This document shows, in pieces, positions 13,679 through 21,356 of a DNA stretch of 64,000 bases. Every line of letters begins with the position of its first letter. Position 1 is the first letter of the stretch. The stretch comes from Roseivivax halotolerans (lineage in GTDB: Bacteria > Pseudomonadota > Alphaproteobacteria > Rhodobacterales > Rhodobacteraceae), in assembly GCF_900115815.1 (NCBI RefSeq), contig NZ_FOXV01000010.1, positions 1-64,000 of the forward strand. Reading direction: 5' to 3'. The translations under genes and the position numbers were made by a program. Under the pieces are notes generated by a model. It had not been told where the DNA came from. It searched no databases and saw only the letters and a list, made by a program, of their open reading frames with translations.

Positions 13679-13880
13679 TCCGCGCGATCTCAGCCCGGAT
13701 GGCTTCTACAAGGGGCTCGGCCAAATCTGCACGGATGGCGAGCCCACGTTTTCCAGGGCGCATATCCCCGTCGCGGCCCTGGAAGAATTCCCAGATGCGT
13801 AGAAGCGGACGCCCCGAGGTCGGATGTGGCTCAATGGTGACGCGCAGCTCTTCGCGAGCATTTTTCGAGACCACGATCAT
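13668..13880 (-). CDS. PC4-like single-stranded-DNA-binding protein
   Basis: A 70-residue protein with the PC4/p15 pattern: a beta-rich N-terminus (ELRVTIEPHPTSGRPLLRIWEFF), a GDMRPGKRGLAI turn-strand, and a final helix (LAEPLVEAIRAEIA). PC4-fold proteins bind ssDNA, which fits its place between alpA and the rep ATPase. Overlaps at both ends show coupling. It could help melt the origin; this is inferred. Confidence 0.65.
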   Translation of the reverse strand: MIVVSKNAREELRVTIEPHPTSGRPLLRIWEFFQGRDGDMRPGKRGLAIRADLAEPLVEAIRAEIARNEG

Positions 13881-14077
13881 GCCGAGGTCTCGTCATCAAA
13901 GATGCTCGCCACGTATGCTTCTAGATCGGCGACCCGGAACATACGGCGGCGACCGAGCTTCCCTCCGCGGATCTCACCATCAGCCATCAGCTGATATAAT
14001 TTCGACTTTCGAATGCCGAGATAGTCGCACGCCTGATCGGCGGTCAGAAGCGCGGGCGTTACATTAGTGCTTGCCAT
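13877..14077 (-). CDS. AlpA/excisionase-type HTH protein
   Basis: A 66-residue MerR-like HTH_17 domain: LLTADQACDYLGIRKSKLYQ, MADGEIRGGKLGRRRMFR and DLEAYVAS. Such proteins act as excisionases or as AlpA activators of excision and replication in satellites and P4-like elements. The ATG at 14077 has GGAG 7 bases upstream and is preferred over the TTG at 14101. Coupled to the PC4-like gene by an ATGA overlap. A perfect palindrome lies about 77-106 bases upstream of the start. Confidence 0.8.
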   Translation of the reverse strand: MASTNVTPALLTADQACDYLGIRKSKLYQLMADGEIRGGKLGRRRMFRVADLEAYVASIFDDETSA

Positions 14078-14153
14078 GATACTACTCCGTAGATTTCGCA
14101 AAATTGCGGAACGTAACGGAGGGATAGGAGCGTGTTTGCTTGCGGCGCTATTT

Positions 14154-14183
14154 CGTAATTACCTAGATTTCACGGTAATTACG
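14154..14183. promoter_or_regulatory. Operator-like palindrome upstream of alpA-rep operon
   Basis: A perfect 10-bp inverted repeat, CGTAATTACC and GGTAATTACG, has a 10-base spacer. It lies between the 221-aa gene (stop at 14191) and the AlpA start (14077), in a locally AT-rich stretch suited to a promoter. It differs from the 4931-4955 palindrome, so a second regulator or Xis/Int binding is implied. Confidence 0.6.
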
Positions 14184-14190
14184 CGCAAAC

Positions 14191-14856
14191 CTATATAATC
14201 TCGAAAGAATTTTCTTTCAGAAATTTCCGCAGGTCGCGTTCGGCCGGGATTTCGAAGACCTCTTGCCCAGGCGAACATGCGTCCAGCATTGCTCTTAAAA
14301 TCTCGAAGAACCGATAATCCAAGACTGAAAAATCGGCGTGAATGAACGTCCTTGCCAACAAGATCGCCAGAAGCTCGCGAGCCGCCTTTTCGGGGCTTGG
14401 CTGACGTCCGGGGCCAGCGGAACCGATCACCGTTGATGCATCTTCCAGCGAACCATTTAAGGTACGGAGCGCGCCGCGGGCGCGGTCAAGCATGAGGAGC
14501 ATGTCCTCTGATCCGGGAGCTTTTTCCAGGACCTCGATCGACACGACAATGAGCTCCGCCTCGATAAGAGCCAGTTCACCTTCGATCCTTTGAACACGCT
14601 CAGATACGGCGGCAAGCCTGGACCTCACCGGAGGATGAGTTCCGGGCTTCAGAAAGCTCGAGACTGCACCCGACAGGTTCGCGCGCCTGACAATGAATAG
14701 CTTCATCGCGTCGGATAGGTTTGCCGACCGATGAGGCTCCTGGCAAAGCCTTTCGAAGGCGCACCGTGCTTCCGTCTCGCACCTTCCTTCCAGGTCATTG
14801 GAGATAGCGCGCAGGACTGGCGAAAGATCAAAGTTTAGAAGCGCGTCGAGGCTCAT
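14191..14856 (-). CDS. Hypothetical protein coupled to the integrase
   Basis: A 221-residue, mainly helical protein. A long helix at about 80-115 (VSERVQRIEGELALIEAELI) may form a coiled coil, and the C-terminus ends in FFEILRAMLDACSPG and RDLRKFLKENSF. The ATG overlaps the integrase stop (ATGA at 14853-14856), so it is made with integrase. No family recognised; it may modulate integration or be a cargo protein. Confidence 0.6.
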   Translation of the reverse strand: MSLDALLNFDLSPVLRAISNDLEGRCETEARCAFERLCQEPHRSANLSDAMKLFIVRRANLSGAVSSFLKPGTHPPVRSRLAAVSERVQRIEGELALIEAELIVVSIEVLEKAPGSEDMLLMLDRARGALRTLNGSLEDASTVIGSAGPGRQPSPEKAARELLAILLARTFIHADFSVLDYRFFEILRAMLDACSPGQEVFEIPAERDLRKFLKENSFEII

Positions 14857-16076
14857 GAGCGGCCTGCTCCTCGAGCTAGGCTCACCACATCCGTTTTTCG
14901 CGAGCTTGTGCAATATCGGCCCCAAGCCTCCATCAGCCGTCGCCGTTTTTCGAAGAGATCTCCGCGCCGGTACGCGGCTTCCGTGCGATTGCCGATGACG
15001 TGGGCCAGAGCCATCTCGGCGACCTCGCTCTGAAAGCTCGTCGCCTCGGCGGCCCAATCGCGGAACGATGACCGGAAGCCGTGGACGGTGGCGCCGGTCA
15101 CCTTCATTCGGCGCAGCTGCACCGACATTGCCATATTCGACATCGGCCCCGATCCTCGAATTGCCGGAAAGACCAGCTCGGGATCGAGCCCTTTGACCTC
15201 CTCAAGGACCGCGAGAGCTTCGTCGGACAGCGGCACCCGGTGCGGCCGGCGCGCCTTCATGCGCTCCGCCGGCACCTCCCAGATCCCGGCATCTACGTCT
15301 ATTTCGTCCCAAGTCGCGTACAGGACCTCGGATGTCCTGGCCGCCGTAAGGATTGTCCATCGAAGGGCCAGAGCCGCAACGCCCTCACGCGCCGCCAGTT
15401 GTTCCATGAAGGCTGGGACGTCAGCCCAGGGCATCGCCGCATGGTGACCATCTGCCTTTGGCTGTTTCGGTAGCAGGAGCTCCAGGTTGCCGCGCCATCG
15501 CGCCGGGTTCTCGCCCGACCGAAGTCCGCGCACCTTGGCCGCGTCGAGAACGCGCTCGAGGCGCATCCGGATGCGACGCGCGGTCTCCGGCTTTTTCAGC
15601 CAAACCGGCCGAAGCACGGCGACGACATCCTCAATATCGACATCCGCAATCGCACGGGTGCGGATCTTCTTGCAGTATGCCGGTCCGAGGGTCATTGCCC
15701 ACTGCGCGGCATGTTTCGGGTTCGACCATCCTCCACGCTGATCCTCGACAAATTGATCGGCGAACTCGCCGAATGTCGTCGAAGAGGCCAAGGCCACGCG
15801 CTGGGCTGCCTGTCTTTGCTCCAGTGGGTCGCCACCATCTTGCAGGATATCCCGCGCTTCGGCGGCCTTCTTTCTGGCTTGAGCGAGCGTCACGCCACCC
15901 GGCGCAGCGGACCCCAGCCCCATCTCGCGCCGCTTGCCGTTGACCCGAAACATAAAAAGCCAGGATCGAGACCCCGCCTTGGAAATTGTCAGATAGAGGC
16001 CTCCGCCATCCGAGATTCGCCCCGGCTGTCGTGCGTGCTCGACTTGCTTCGAGGTCAGTTTGTGAAGCTGTGCCAT
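14853..16076 (-). CDS. P4-type tyrosine integrase
   Basis: A 407-residue phage integrase. The N-terminal DUF4102-like arm-binding domain includes HARQPGRISDGGGLYLTI. The catalytic domain holds Arg in AARTSEVLYATW, HGFR in GATVHGFRSSFRDW, His in ALAHVIG and the nucleophile Tyr in TEAAYRRGD. It starts 197 bases from the tRNA-Ser 3' end, with repeated arm-like sequences in between, the normal arrangement for tRNA-targeting integrases. GGAAGAG precedes the ATG. Confidence 0.93.
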   Translation of the reverse strand: MAQLHKLTSKQVEHARQPGRISDGGGLYLTISKAGSRSWLFMFRVNGKRREMGLGSAAPGGVTLAQARKKAAEARDILQDGGDPLEQRQAAQRVALASSTTFGEFADQFVEDQRGGWSNPKHAAQWAMTLGPAYCKKIRTRAIADVDIEDVVAVLRPVWLKKPETARRIRMRLERVLDAAKVRGLRSGENPARWRGNLELLLPKQPKADGHHAAMPWADVPAFMEQLAAREGVAALALRWTILTAARTSEVLYATWDEIDVDAGIWEVPAERMKARRPHRVPLSDEALAVLEEVKGLDPELVFPAIRGSGPMSNMAMSVQLRRMKVTGATVHGFRSSFRDWAAEATSFQSEVAEMALAHVIGNRTEAAYRRGDLFEKRRRLMEAWGRYCTSSRKTDVVSLARGAGRS

Positions 16077-16083
16077 GCGATCT

Positions 16084-16142
16084 CTTCCCCACCGGCTCTA
16101 CGCTAATTTTCCGCCTTCCCCACCGGCTACCCCCACCGGGCT
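16084..16142. repeat. Direct repeats in the integrase-att interval (arm-site candidates)
   Basis: CTTCCCCACCGGCT occurs exactly at 16084-16097 and 16115-16128, with a third, altered copy (CCCCCACCGGGCT) at 16130-16142. In the same interval ATTTTCCGCC (16105-16114) is the inverse of GGCGGAAAAT near 16257-16266. These are candidate integrase arm or excisionase sites, or an operator over the integrase promoter. Confidence 0.5.
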
Positions 16143-16272
16143 CGTGGCTTCACGAGGAAATCAGCGGAAATTCACGGCGGCTTGCGGATATATTTATCGC
16201 GCCAAGAGGCATATTTTTCAAGCCTTTGGCGGACAAAAATGGAGAACTTCGGAATTTGGCGGAAAATCGTTC

Positions 16273-16291
16273 TGGCGGAGGAGGTGGGATT
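16273..16291. other. Right attachment core of the satellite
   Basis: The same 19 bases as 4002-4020, here inside the intact tRNA-Ser gene (CCA end, acceptor stem and start of the T-arm). The crossover occurred within or next to this block. Confidence 0.85.
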
Positions 16292-16362
16292 CGAACCCAC
16301 GGTACGCTTTCACGCACGCCGGTTTTCAAGACCGGTGCAATCGACCACTCTGCCACTCCTCC
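16273..16362 (-). tRNA. tRNA-Ser (anticodon TGA)
   Basis: A 90-base cloverleaf with a long variable arm, as in serine tRNAs. The acceptor stem is GGAGGAG/CTCCTCC, the anticodon loop reads CTTGAAA with anticodon TGA, the T-arm contains GGTTCGAATCC and CCA is encoded. Its 3' 19 bases form the right att core, so satellite integration preserves the gene. Confidence 0.96.
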
Positions 16363-16561
16363 GGTTCGGCTCGCTTAGCCGCGCCGCTCCGATTCTGGAA
16401 GCGGCTGCGGGGAAAATTCGCCGACGCGCCGCGCCGGGCTTCCCATAAGGCCAAAGCATGGCTATTGTCGCCCCAATCGGGCGCTGAGGCAGCGTCCTAC
16501 GAGGACATGCGACCGGGACGGCCAAGATCCCAGGCGCAGGACAGGCAAGGCGGAGCAGGTC

Positions 16562-17473
16562 ATGTCATTTCGAATTTCGCGGATCGGCGGCACTGCTGCG
16601 ATTTGTGTCTGCGCATTCGCCCTCAGCGGATGCGACAGCGCCTCCATGCCGGGCTTTCTGCAAGGCGGTGGCTCTCAATCTGGCGCGGCGGCAGGCGAGG
16701 ACACGGTGACGCGCGCCGCCACGGGAGAGCGCGATGTCGAGTCGCCCGAAGTCTTCGAAGCCAAGGAGGCCGGTCTCTGGGACGGACGTCCCTCGCTCGG
16801 CGGCGTCTGGGTGGCGCATCCCGATGTGTCCGAACCGGAACGCGTCGTCATTCGGAACGAAAGCAATGGTCAATACGTGATCGGCGCGCTCTTCAAGCGC
16901 GAACGCGAGACGCCGGGGCCACGAATCCAGGTCTCCTCAGACGCGGCCGCGTCGCTGGAGATGCTCGCCGGCGCGCCGGCGAACCTGCACGTCGTCGCCC
17001 TTCGCCGCGAAGAGGGGCCGGTCGCCCCGCCCGCGGCGATCAGCGAGGCCGAGGCGCCGACCGAAGGCGCACCCTTGCCGGGCGCCTCCGAGGTGGAGAC
17101 CTCGACGCTCGATCCCGTCGCGAACAACGCGGCTGCGGCGCTTGACCGCGCGCCTGCCGCCGCAGCGCCCCCTGCCCCTGCCGAGCCAGCTGCGGCGGCT
17201 CCGGCGCCGAGCCCGACCCCGTCTCCGCAAAGCTCACCGCTTGCCAAGCCCTTCGTGCAGATCGGCATCTTCTCGGTCGAGGAAAATGCCCGGAACACCG
17301 CGACCGCGATGCGGCAGGAAGGTATGGTTCCGACCGTCAAGAAGCAGAGCTCGTCCGGCAAGACCTTCTGGCGCGTGGTCGTAGGCCCCGCCCAGAGCAA
17401 GGAAGAGATCGACAATCTCCTCACGAAGATCAAAGCGACGGGTTTCTCTGACGCCTATGCGGTGTCAAACTAG
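16562..17473 (+). CDS. SPOR-domain lipoprotein
   Basis: A 303-residue envelope protein. A lipoprotein signal ends at the lipobox LSGC (Cys24). The next region (about 70-150: SLGGVWVAHPDV, ERVVIRNESNGQYVIGALF) resembles RlpA-like septal wall proteins. A Pro/Ala-rich linker (about 195-235) leads to a C-terminal SPOR domain (about 228-300: PFVQIGIFSVEENARNTA, FWRVVVGP) that binds denuded septal peptidoglycan. It lies 64 bases upstream of a DD-carboxypeptidase gene, supporting a cell-wall role. Confidence 0.85.
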   Translation: MSFRISRIGGTAAICVCAFALSGCDSASMPGFLQGGGSQSGAAAGEDTVTRAATGERDVESPEVFEAKEAGLWDGRPSLGGVWVAHPDVSEPERVVIRNESNGQYVIGALFKRERETPGPRIQVSSDAAASLEMLAGAPANLHVVALRREEGPVAPPAAISEAEAPTEGAPLPGASEVETSTLDPVANNAAAALDRAPAAAAPPAPAEPAAAAPAPSPTPSPQSSPLAKPFVQIGIFSVEENARNTATAMRQEGMVPTVKKQSSSGKTFWRVVVGPAQSKEEIDNLLTKIKATGFSDAYAVSN

Positions 17474-17537
17474 ATATCCGATCGGGGGCGCTCGGCGGCC
17501 CCGCCTTACCGCCCCCTTCAGGTTCTGGAGCTGCCCC

Positions 17538-18707
17538 ATGACCGTTCTCATCAAACGCATCGCCGCCGCGGCACTGACGCTCGTTCTTGCCGCGCAGACA
17601 GCCGCCGCCTTCGACACAACCGCGCGGGCCGCTTTCGTGCTCGACCAGGAAACCGGCACTGTTCTTCTGTCGAAGAATGCCGACGAGGCCCTGCCGCCCG
17701 CCTCCATGTCGAAGCTGATGACGCTCTACATGGCCTTCGAAGCAATCCGTGAGGGACGGCTGTCCCTCGACGAGCGGCTGCCGGTCTCGCAGCACGCGAT
17801 GTCCTATGGCGGCTCGACGATGTTCCTTGACACGACGGATCGTGTCCGGGTCGAGGACCTCCTGCGCGGGATCATCGTCATGTCGGGCAACGACGCCTGC
17901 GCCGTGATCGCCGAGGCGCTGTCGCCGAACGGCACGGAGCGCGGCTTCGCAGAGCTGATGACGCGCCGCGCCCAGCAACTCGGCATGACCAGTTCGACCT
18001 TCAAGAACTCCAATGGCTGGCCTGCCGAGGGCCATGTGATGTCGATGCGCGACCTGGTTCTTCTCTCGAACCGGATCATCACGGACTACCCCGAATTCTA
18101 CGAGATGTTCTCGGAGGAGCGCTTCGAATTCGACGGCCGCGCGCCGCAGAATGTCTCGAACCGCAACCCGCTTCTGGGTCTCGGCATTGGCGCGGACGGG
18201 CTGAAGACCGGCCATACCCAGGAAGCGGGCTACGGGTTGACCGGATCGGCCAAGCAGGGCGAGCGCCGTGTGATTTTCGCGCTGACCGGGCTCGAGAGCA
18301 CCCGCGCCCGCGCCGAGGAAAGCGAAGCCATCGTCAACTGGGCCTTCCGCCAATTCGCCGAGCGTACCATCGCCGAGCAAGGTGAAGCCGTCGCGCGCGC
18401 CGATGTCTGGATGGGGGCAGAGGATGGCGTGGGCCTCGTGGCCGAGGAGGATGTCACGCTGCTGCTGCCGACCCTGACCGGCGGGCCGCTCGAGGCCGAG
18501 GTCGTCTATACCGGACCGCTGCAGGCACCGATCACGGCCGGGCAGCAATTGGCCGAGCTCATCGTGCGCCCCGAGGGTTTGCCCGAGCATCGCGTCCCGC
18601 TTTTCGCGGAGAATGCCGTAGCCGGCGCGGGCTTCGTTAATCGGGTGATGACCGTTGCGAGCGTATTGTTCAGGAGAATCGGACAACCTCCTCAGGACGT
18701 GATGTAA
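17538..18707 (+). CDS. D-alanyl-D-alanine carboxypeptidase (PBP5/6 family)
   Basis: A 389-residue periplasmic penicillin-binding protein with a signal peptide (about 1-24) and the three active-site motifs: SMSK (Ser56), SGN and KTG (GLKTGHT). It trims the terminal D-Ala of peptidoglycan pentapeptides. The C-terminal domain (about 285-355) is the usual beta-rich PBP5-C. The ATG at 17538 has GGAG upstream; an earlier in-frame ATG at 17457 lies inside the preceding gene. Its stop overlaps the tmk start (TAATG). Confidence 0.92.
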   Translation: MTVLIKRIAAAALTLVLAAQTAAAFDTTARAAFVLDQETGTVLLSKNADEALPPASMSKLMTLYMAFEAIREGRLSLDERLPVSQHAMSYGGSTMFLDTTDRVRVEDLLRGIIVMSGNDACAVIAEALSPNGTERGFAELMTRRAQQLGMTSSTFKNSNGWPAEGHVMSMRDLVLLSNRIITDYPEFYEMFSEERFEFDGRAPQNVSNRNPLLGLGIGADGLKTGHTQEAGYGLTGSAKQGERRVIFALTGLESTRARAEESEAIVNWAFRQFAERTIAEQGEAVARADVWMGAEDGVGLVAEEDVTLLLPTLTGGPLEAEVVYTGPLQAPITAGQQLAELIVRPEGLPEHRVPLFAENAVAGAGFVNRVMTVASVLFRRIGQPPQDVM

Positions 18708-19348
18708 TGGTCTCACCCCGACGTCTCGGCGCATTTCTGACATTCGAGGGCATCGACGGCAGCGGAAAGTCCACCCAGGCACGGCATCTGGCGGAAACGC
18801 TCAGCCAGGCGGGGCATGACGTCGTGCTGACCCGCGAACCCGGCGGCAGCCCCGGCGCCGAAGAGATCCGCAATCTTCTCTTGCACGGCGACCCCGATCG
18901 CTGGTCGGCAGAGACCGAGCTTTTGATGTTCACCGCCGCGCGGCGCGATCACGTGGAGCGGACGATCCGGCCCGCGCTCGAAGCCGGCAAGGTCGTGATC
19001 TGCGACCGGTTCGTCGACTCGACGCGGGTCTATCAGGGCATCACCCGCGGCGACCTGCGTGGCACGGTCGATGCGCTTCACGCGCTCATGATCGGACTCG
19101 AGGCGGATCTGACCTTCCTGATCGACATGAATCCCGGCGTCGCCCACGCACGGGCGACGAAGCGCATAGGCTCCGAGGCGCGGTTCGAGAATTTCGGGCT
19201 GGAGCTGCACGCGACCCTGCGGGCCGGGTTCCTGAACCTTGCACATCGCACGCGCCGCTTCCGCATCGTGGACGGCAACCGCACCGAAGCGGAGATCGCC
19301 GCAGATGTCACCCGCATCGCGCATGGTTTCCTGGACACGCTGGAATGA
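18707..19348 (+). CDS. tmk: Thymidylate kinase
   Basis: A 213-residue dTMP kinase that makes dTDP for DNA synthesis. The P-loop is FEGIDGSGKST (13-23), followed by LTREPGG and the DR motif CDRFVDSTRVYQG. Length is normal. It shares one base with the carboxypeptidase stop and overlaps holB by an ATGA, giving a tightly coupled wall-replication operon. Confidence 0.96.
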   Translation: MVSPRRLGAFLTFEGIDGSGKSTQARHLAETLSQAGHDVVLTREPGGSPGAEEIRNLLLHGDPDRWSAETELLMFTAARRDHVERTIRPALEAGKVVICDRFVDSTRVYQGITRGDLRGTVDALHALMIGLEADLTFLIDMNPGVAHARATKRIGSEARFENFGLELHATLRAGFLNLAHRTRRFRIVDGNRTEAEIAADVTRIAHGFLDTLE

Positions 19349-20478
19349 GCGATCAGGCGCTTCCCGATCCGACCCAGGTCGAAGGCGCACCGCACCCTGC
19401 GGAAACGCGCAGGCTGCTCGGTCAGACCGCCGCGGAACGTGCGTTTCTCGACGCGTTCTCCGGCGGGCGCCTGCACCATGCCTGGATGCTGATCGGACCG
19501 AAGGGCGTCGGCAAGGCAACCCTCGCCTGGAAGATCGCGCGGTTCCTCCTGGCGACCCCGGATGCCGAGGAAGATGGACTATTCGGCGCGCCGCCACCGC
19601 CAGAGACCCTCGATATCGGGGAGGATCATCCCGTCACGCGCCGCTCGCGTGCCGGGGCGGAGCCCGGCCTTTTCGTGCTGAAACGCGGCCCCAACGACAA
19701 GGGCGACCGGATTGCCGCCGAGATCCGGGTCGACCAGGTGCGAAAGCTGAAATCCTTCTTTGCTCTCTCCTCCGCCGATGGTGGGCGGCGCGTGGTGATC
19801 GTCGATGCCGCCGACGAGATGAACGTGAACGCGGCCAACGCGCTTCTGAAACTCCTCGAGGAGCCGCCCGCGCGCACGGTGATGCTGCTCGTCTGCCATC
19901 AGCCCTCGCGGCTTTTGCCGACGATCCGGTCGCGCTGCCGCGAGCTGCGCCTGTCGCCGCTGTCCCCCGATGTCATGAAATCTGCGCTCGACCAGGCGGG
20001 GGCGGAGCTGTCGGGCGCCGAGGCGGACGCGCTTGCGGAGCTGTCCGGCGGCTCCGTCGGCGCGGCGATGCGGGTTGCGGGGCTCGAGGGGCTGACGCTC
20101 TACCGCAATCTTCTCGAGGTGATGGGCACGATGCCGGACCTCGATCGTCCCAAGGCGCTGGCCCTGGCTGACAGCCTTGCCCAGCGCGGCCGGGAAGAGC
20201 GGCTCGATCTGTTCTTCTGGCTTGCGGACACGGCGATGGCCCGCCTTGCGCGCACCGGCGTCACCGGGCAACCGCCGGGCCGGCTGGCCGCCCCTGAGGA
20301 AGCCGCGCTTTTGCGCCGCCTTGCGCCCGATGTCGTGACCGGACGCGCCTGGGCGGAGGTCGCGCAGATCGCAGGAGACAGGTCGCGGCACGGCCGTGCG
20401 GTAAATGTCGACGCGGCCTCGCTCGTCCTTGATACGGTCATGAAGATGCGCGAGGCCTCTGCGCGGGTTCGGGCCTGA
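19345..20478 (+). CDS. holB: DNA polymerase III subunit delta-prime
   Basis: A 377-residue clamp-loader subunit. A P-loop-like GPKGVGKAT (51-59), VDAADEMNVNAANALLKLLEEPP and an SRC-type sensor (TIRSRCRELRL) mark the AAA+ fold. The C-terminal collar domain follows. tmk-holB-tatD is a widely conserved order. Confidence 0.94.
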   Translation: MSDQALPDPTQVEGAPHPAETRRLLGQTAAERAFLDAFSGGRLHHAWMLIGPKGVGKATLAWKIARFLLATPDAEEDGLFGAPPPPETLDIGEDHPVTRRSRAGAEPGLFVLKRGPNDKGDRIAAEIRVDQVRKLKSFFALSSADGGRRVVIVDAADEMNVNAANALLKLLEEPPARTVMLLVCHQPSRLLPTIRSRCRELRLSPLSPDVMKSALDQAGAELSGAEADALAELSGGSVGAAMRVAGLEGLTLYRNLLEVMGTMPDLDRPKALALADSLAQRGREERLDLFFWLADTAMARLARTGVTGQPPGRLAAPEEAALLRRLAPDVVTGRAWAEVAQIAGDRSRHGRAVNVDAASLVLDTVMKMREASARVRA

Positions 20479-20552
20479 GCCCGTCTTGACCCTCCCTGCC
20501 CCATCCTAGATACCCCGAGTGCAACCAGCCGCACCGAGCCGAAGGATGGGCG

Positions 20553-21356
20553 ATGAGCGCGCCGCAGATTACCGACAGCCATTGTCATCTCGACTTTCCC
20601 GATTTCGACGATGAACGGGACGCCATCGTCGCGCGTGCCCACGAAGCCGGCGTGCACCGGATGGTGACGATCTGTACGCGCCTTCGCCAGGAGCCACGGG
20701 TCCGCGCCATCGCGGAGGCGCATCCGTCGGTCTTCTATGCCGCGGGCACGCATCCGATGAGCGCCGCAGACGAGCCGATGACCAGCGTCGAGGAACTCGT
20801 TGAGCTCTCGCGACACCCCAAATTCGTGGCGCTCGGAGAGACCGGGCTCGATTATCACTACACCGCCGAGAGCGCCGGCGTGCAGCAGACCTCGCTCCGC
20901 ATCCATATCGAGGCGGCGCAGGAAACCGGCCTGCCGCTCATCATTCATGCGCGCGATGCCGACGACGACATGGCCGGGATCCTGGAGGAAGGGTTTGCGA
21001 AAAAGCCCTATACCTGCGTGATGCACTGCTTCTCCTCGGGCGCGGATCTGGCGCGGCGGGCGCTTGCAATGGATTTCTACCTGTCGATGTCCGGCATCGC
21101 CGCGTTCAAGAAAAGCAGCGAACTGCGCGCGATTTTCGCCGAAGCTCCGCTCGAGCGGATCCTTGTCGAAACCGACAGCCCCTACCTCGCCCCGCCCCCT
21201 TATCGCGGCAAGCGCAACGAGCCGGGTTACACGGTTCATACCGCCGAAGTTGGCGCGGACTTGTTCGGGCTGTCCTACGCCGAGTTCGCCGCCGCGACCG
21301 AAGCCAATTTCGAACGGCTTTTCTGGAAAGCAGCCGCCTGGGCGGAGGCGGCATGA
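20553..21356 (+). CDS. TatD-family metal-dependent hydrolase
   Basis: A 267-residue TIM-barrel hydrolase. Metal ligands are visible in DSHCHLDF (His10, His12), GETGLDYHY, IIHARDADDD, CMHCFSSG and ETDSPYLAPPPYRG. Family members are DNases or deoxyribonuclease-like. The AAGGATG sequence upstream supports the start. Its stop overlaps the next gene by an ATGA. Confidence 0.92.
   Translation: MSAPQITDSHCHLDFPDFDDERDAIVARAHEAGVHRMVTICTRLRQEPRVRAIAEAHPSVFYAAGTHPMSAADEPMTSVEELVELSRHPKFVALGETGLDYHYTAESAGVQQTSLRIHIEAAQETGLPLIIHARDADDDMAGILEEGFAKKPYTCVMHCFSSGADLARRALAMDFYLSMSGIAAFKKSSELRAIFAEAPLERILVETDSPYLAPPPYRGKRNEPGYTVHTAEVGADLFGLSYAEFAAATEANFERLFWKAAAWAEAA

Larger units (their letters stand above)
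4002..16291. mobile_element. Integrated PICI-like phage satellite carrying a tail module, at tRNA-Ser(UGA)
   Basis: The element is delimited by an exact 19-bp direct repeat (4002-4020 and 16273-16291) equal to the 3' end of the tRNA-Ser gene. Gene order on the minus strand from the integrase end: integrase, 221-aa protein, AlpA-type regulator, PC4-like protein, RepA-like ATPase, iterons, small proteins, AT-rich two-gene cassette, coiled-coil protein, head-tail/tail genes. Near the left att lie a DUF6362-like gene, an S24-like fragment and an XRE regulator. The size (12.3 kb) and the int-alpA-rep layout fit a satellite. No capsid, portal, large terminase or lysis gene is seen. Tight gene packing argues against a decayed prophage, but that alternative is not excluded. 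Confidence 0.75.

Noticed and set aside
16150-16356. 68-aa minus-strand frame starting MAEWSIAPVLKTGV
   Set aside because: It is a read-through of the tRNA-Ser gene, a common artefact; the tRNA fold explains the sequence.
17430-18782. 450-aa frame antisense to the DD-carboxypeptidase
   Set aside because: The plus-strand gene has SMSK, SGN and KTG motifs; the antisense frame has no recognisable domain.
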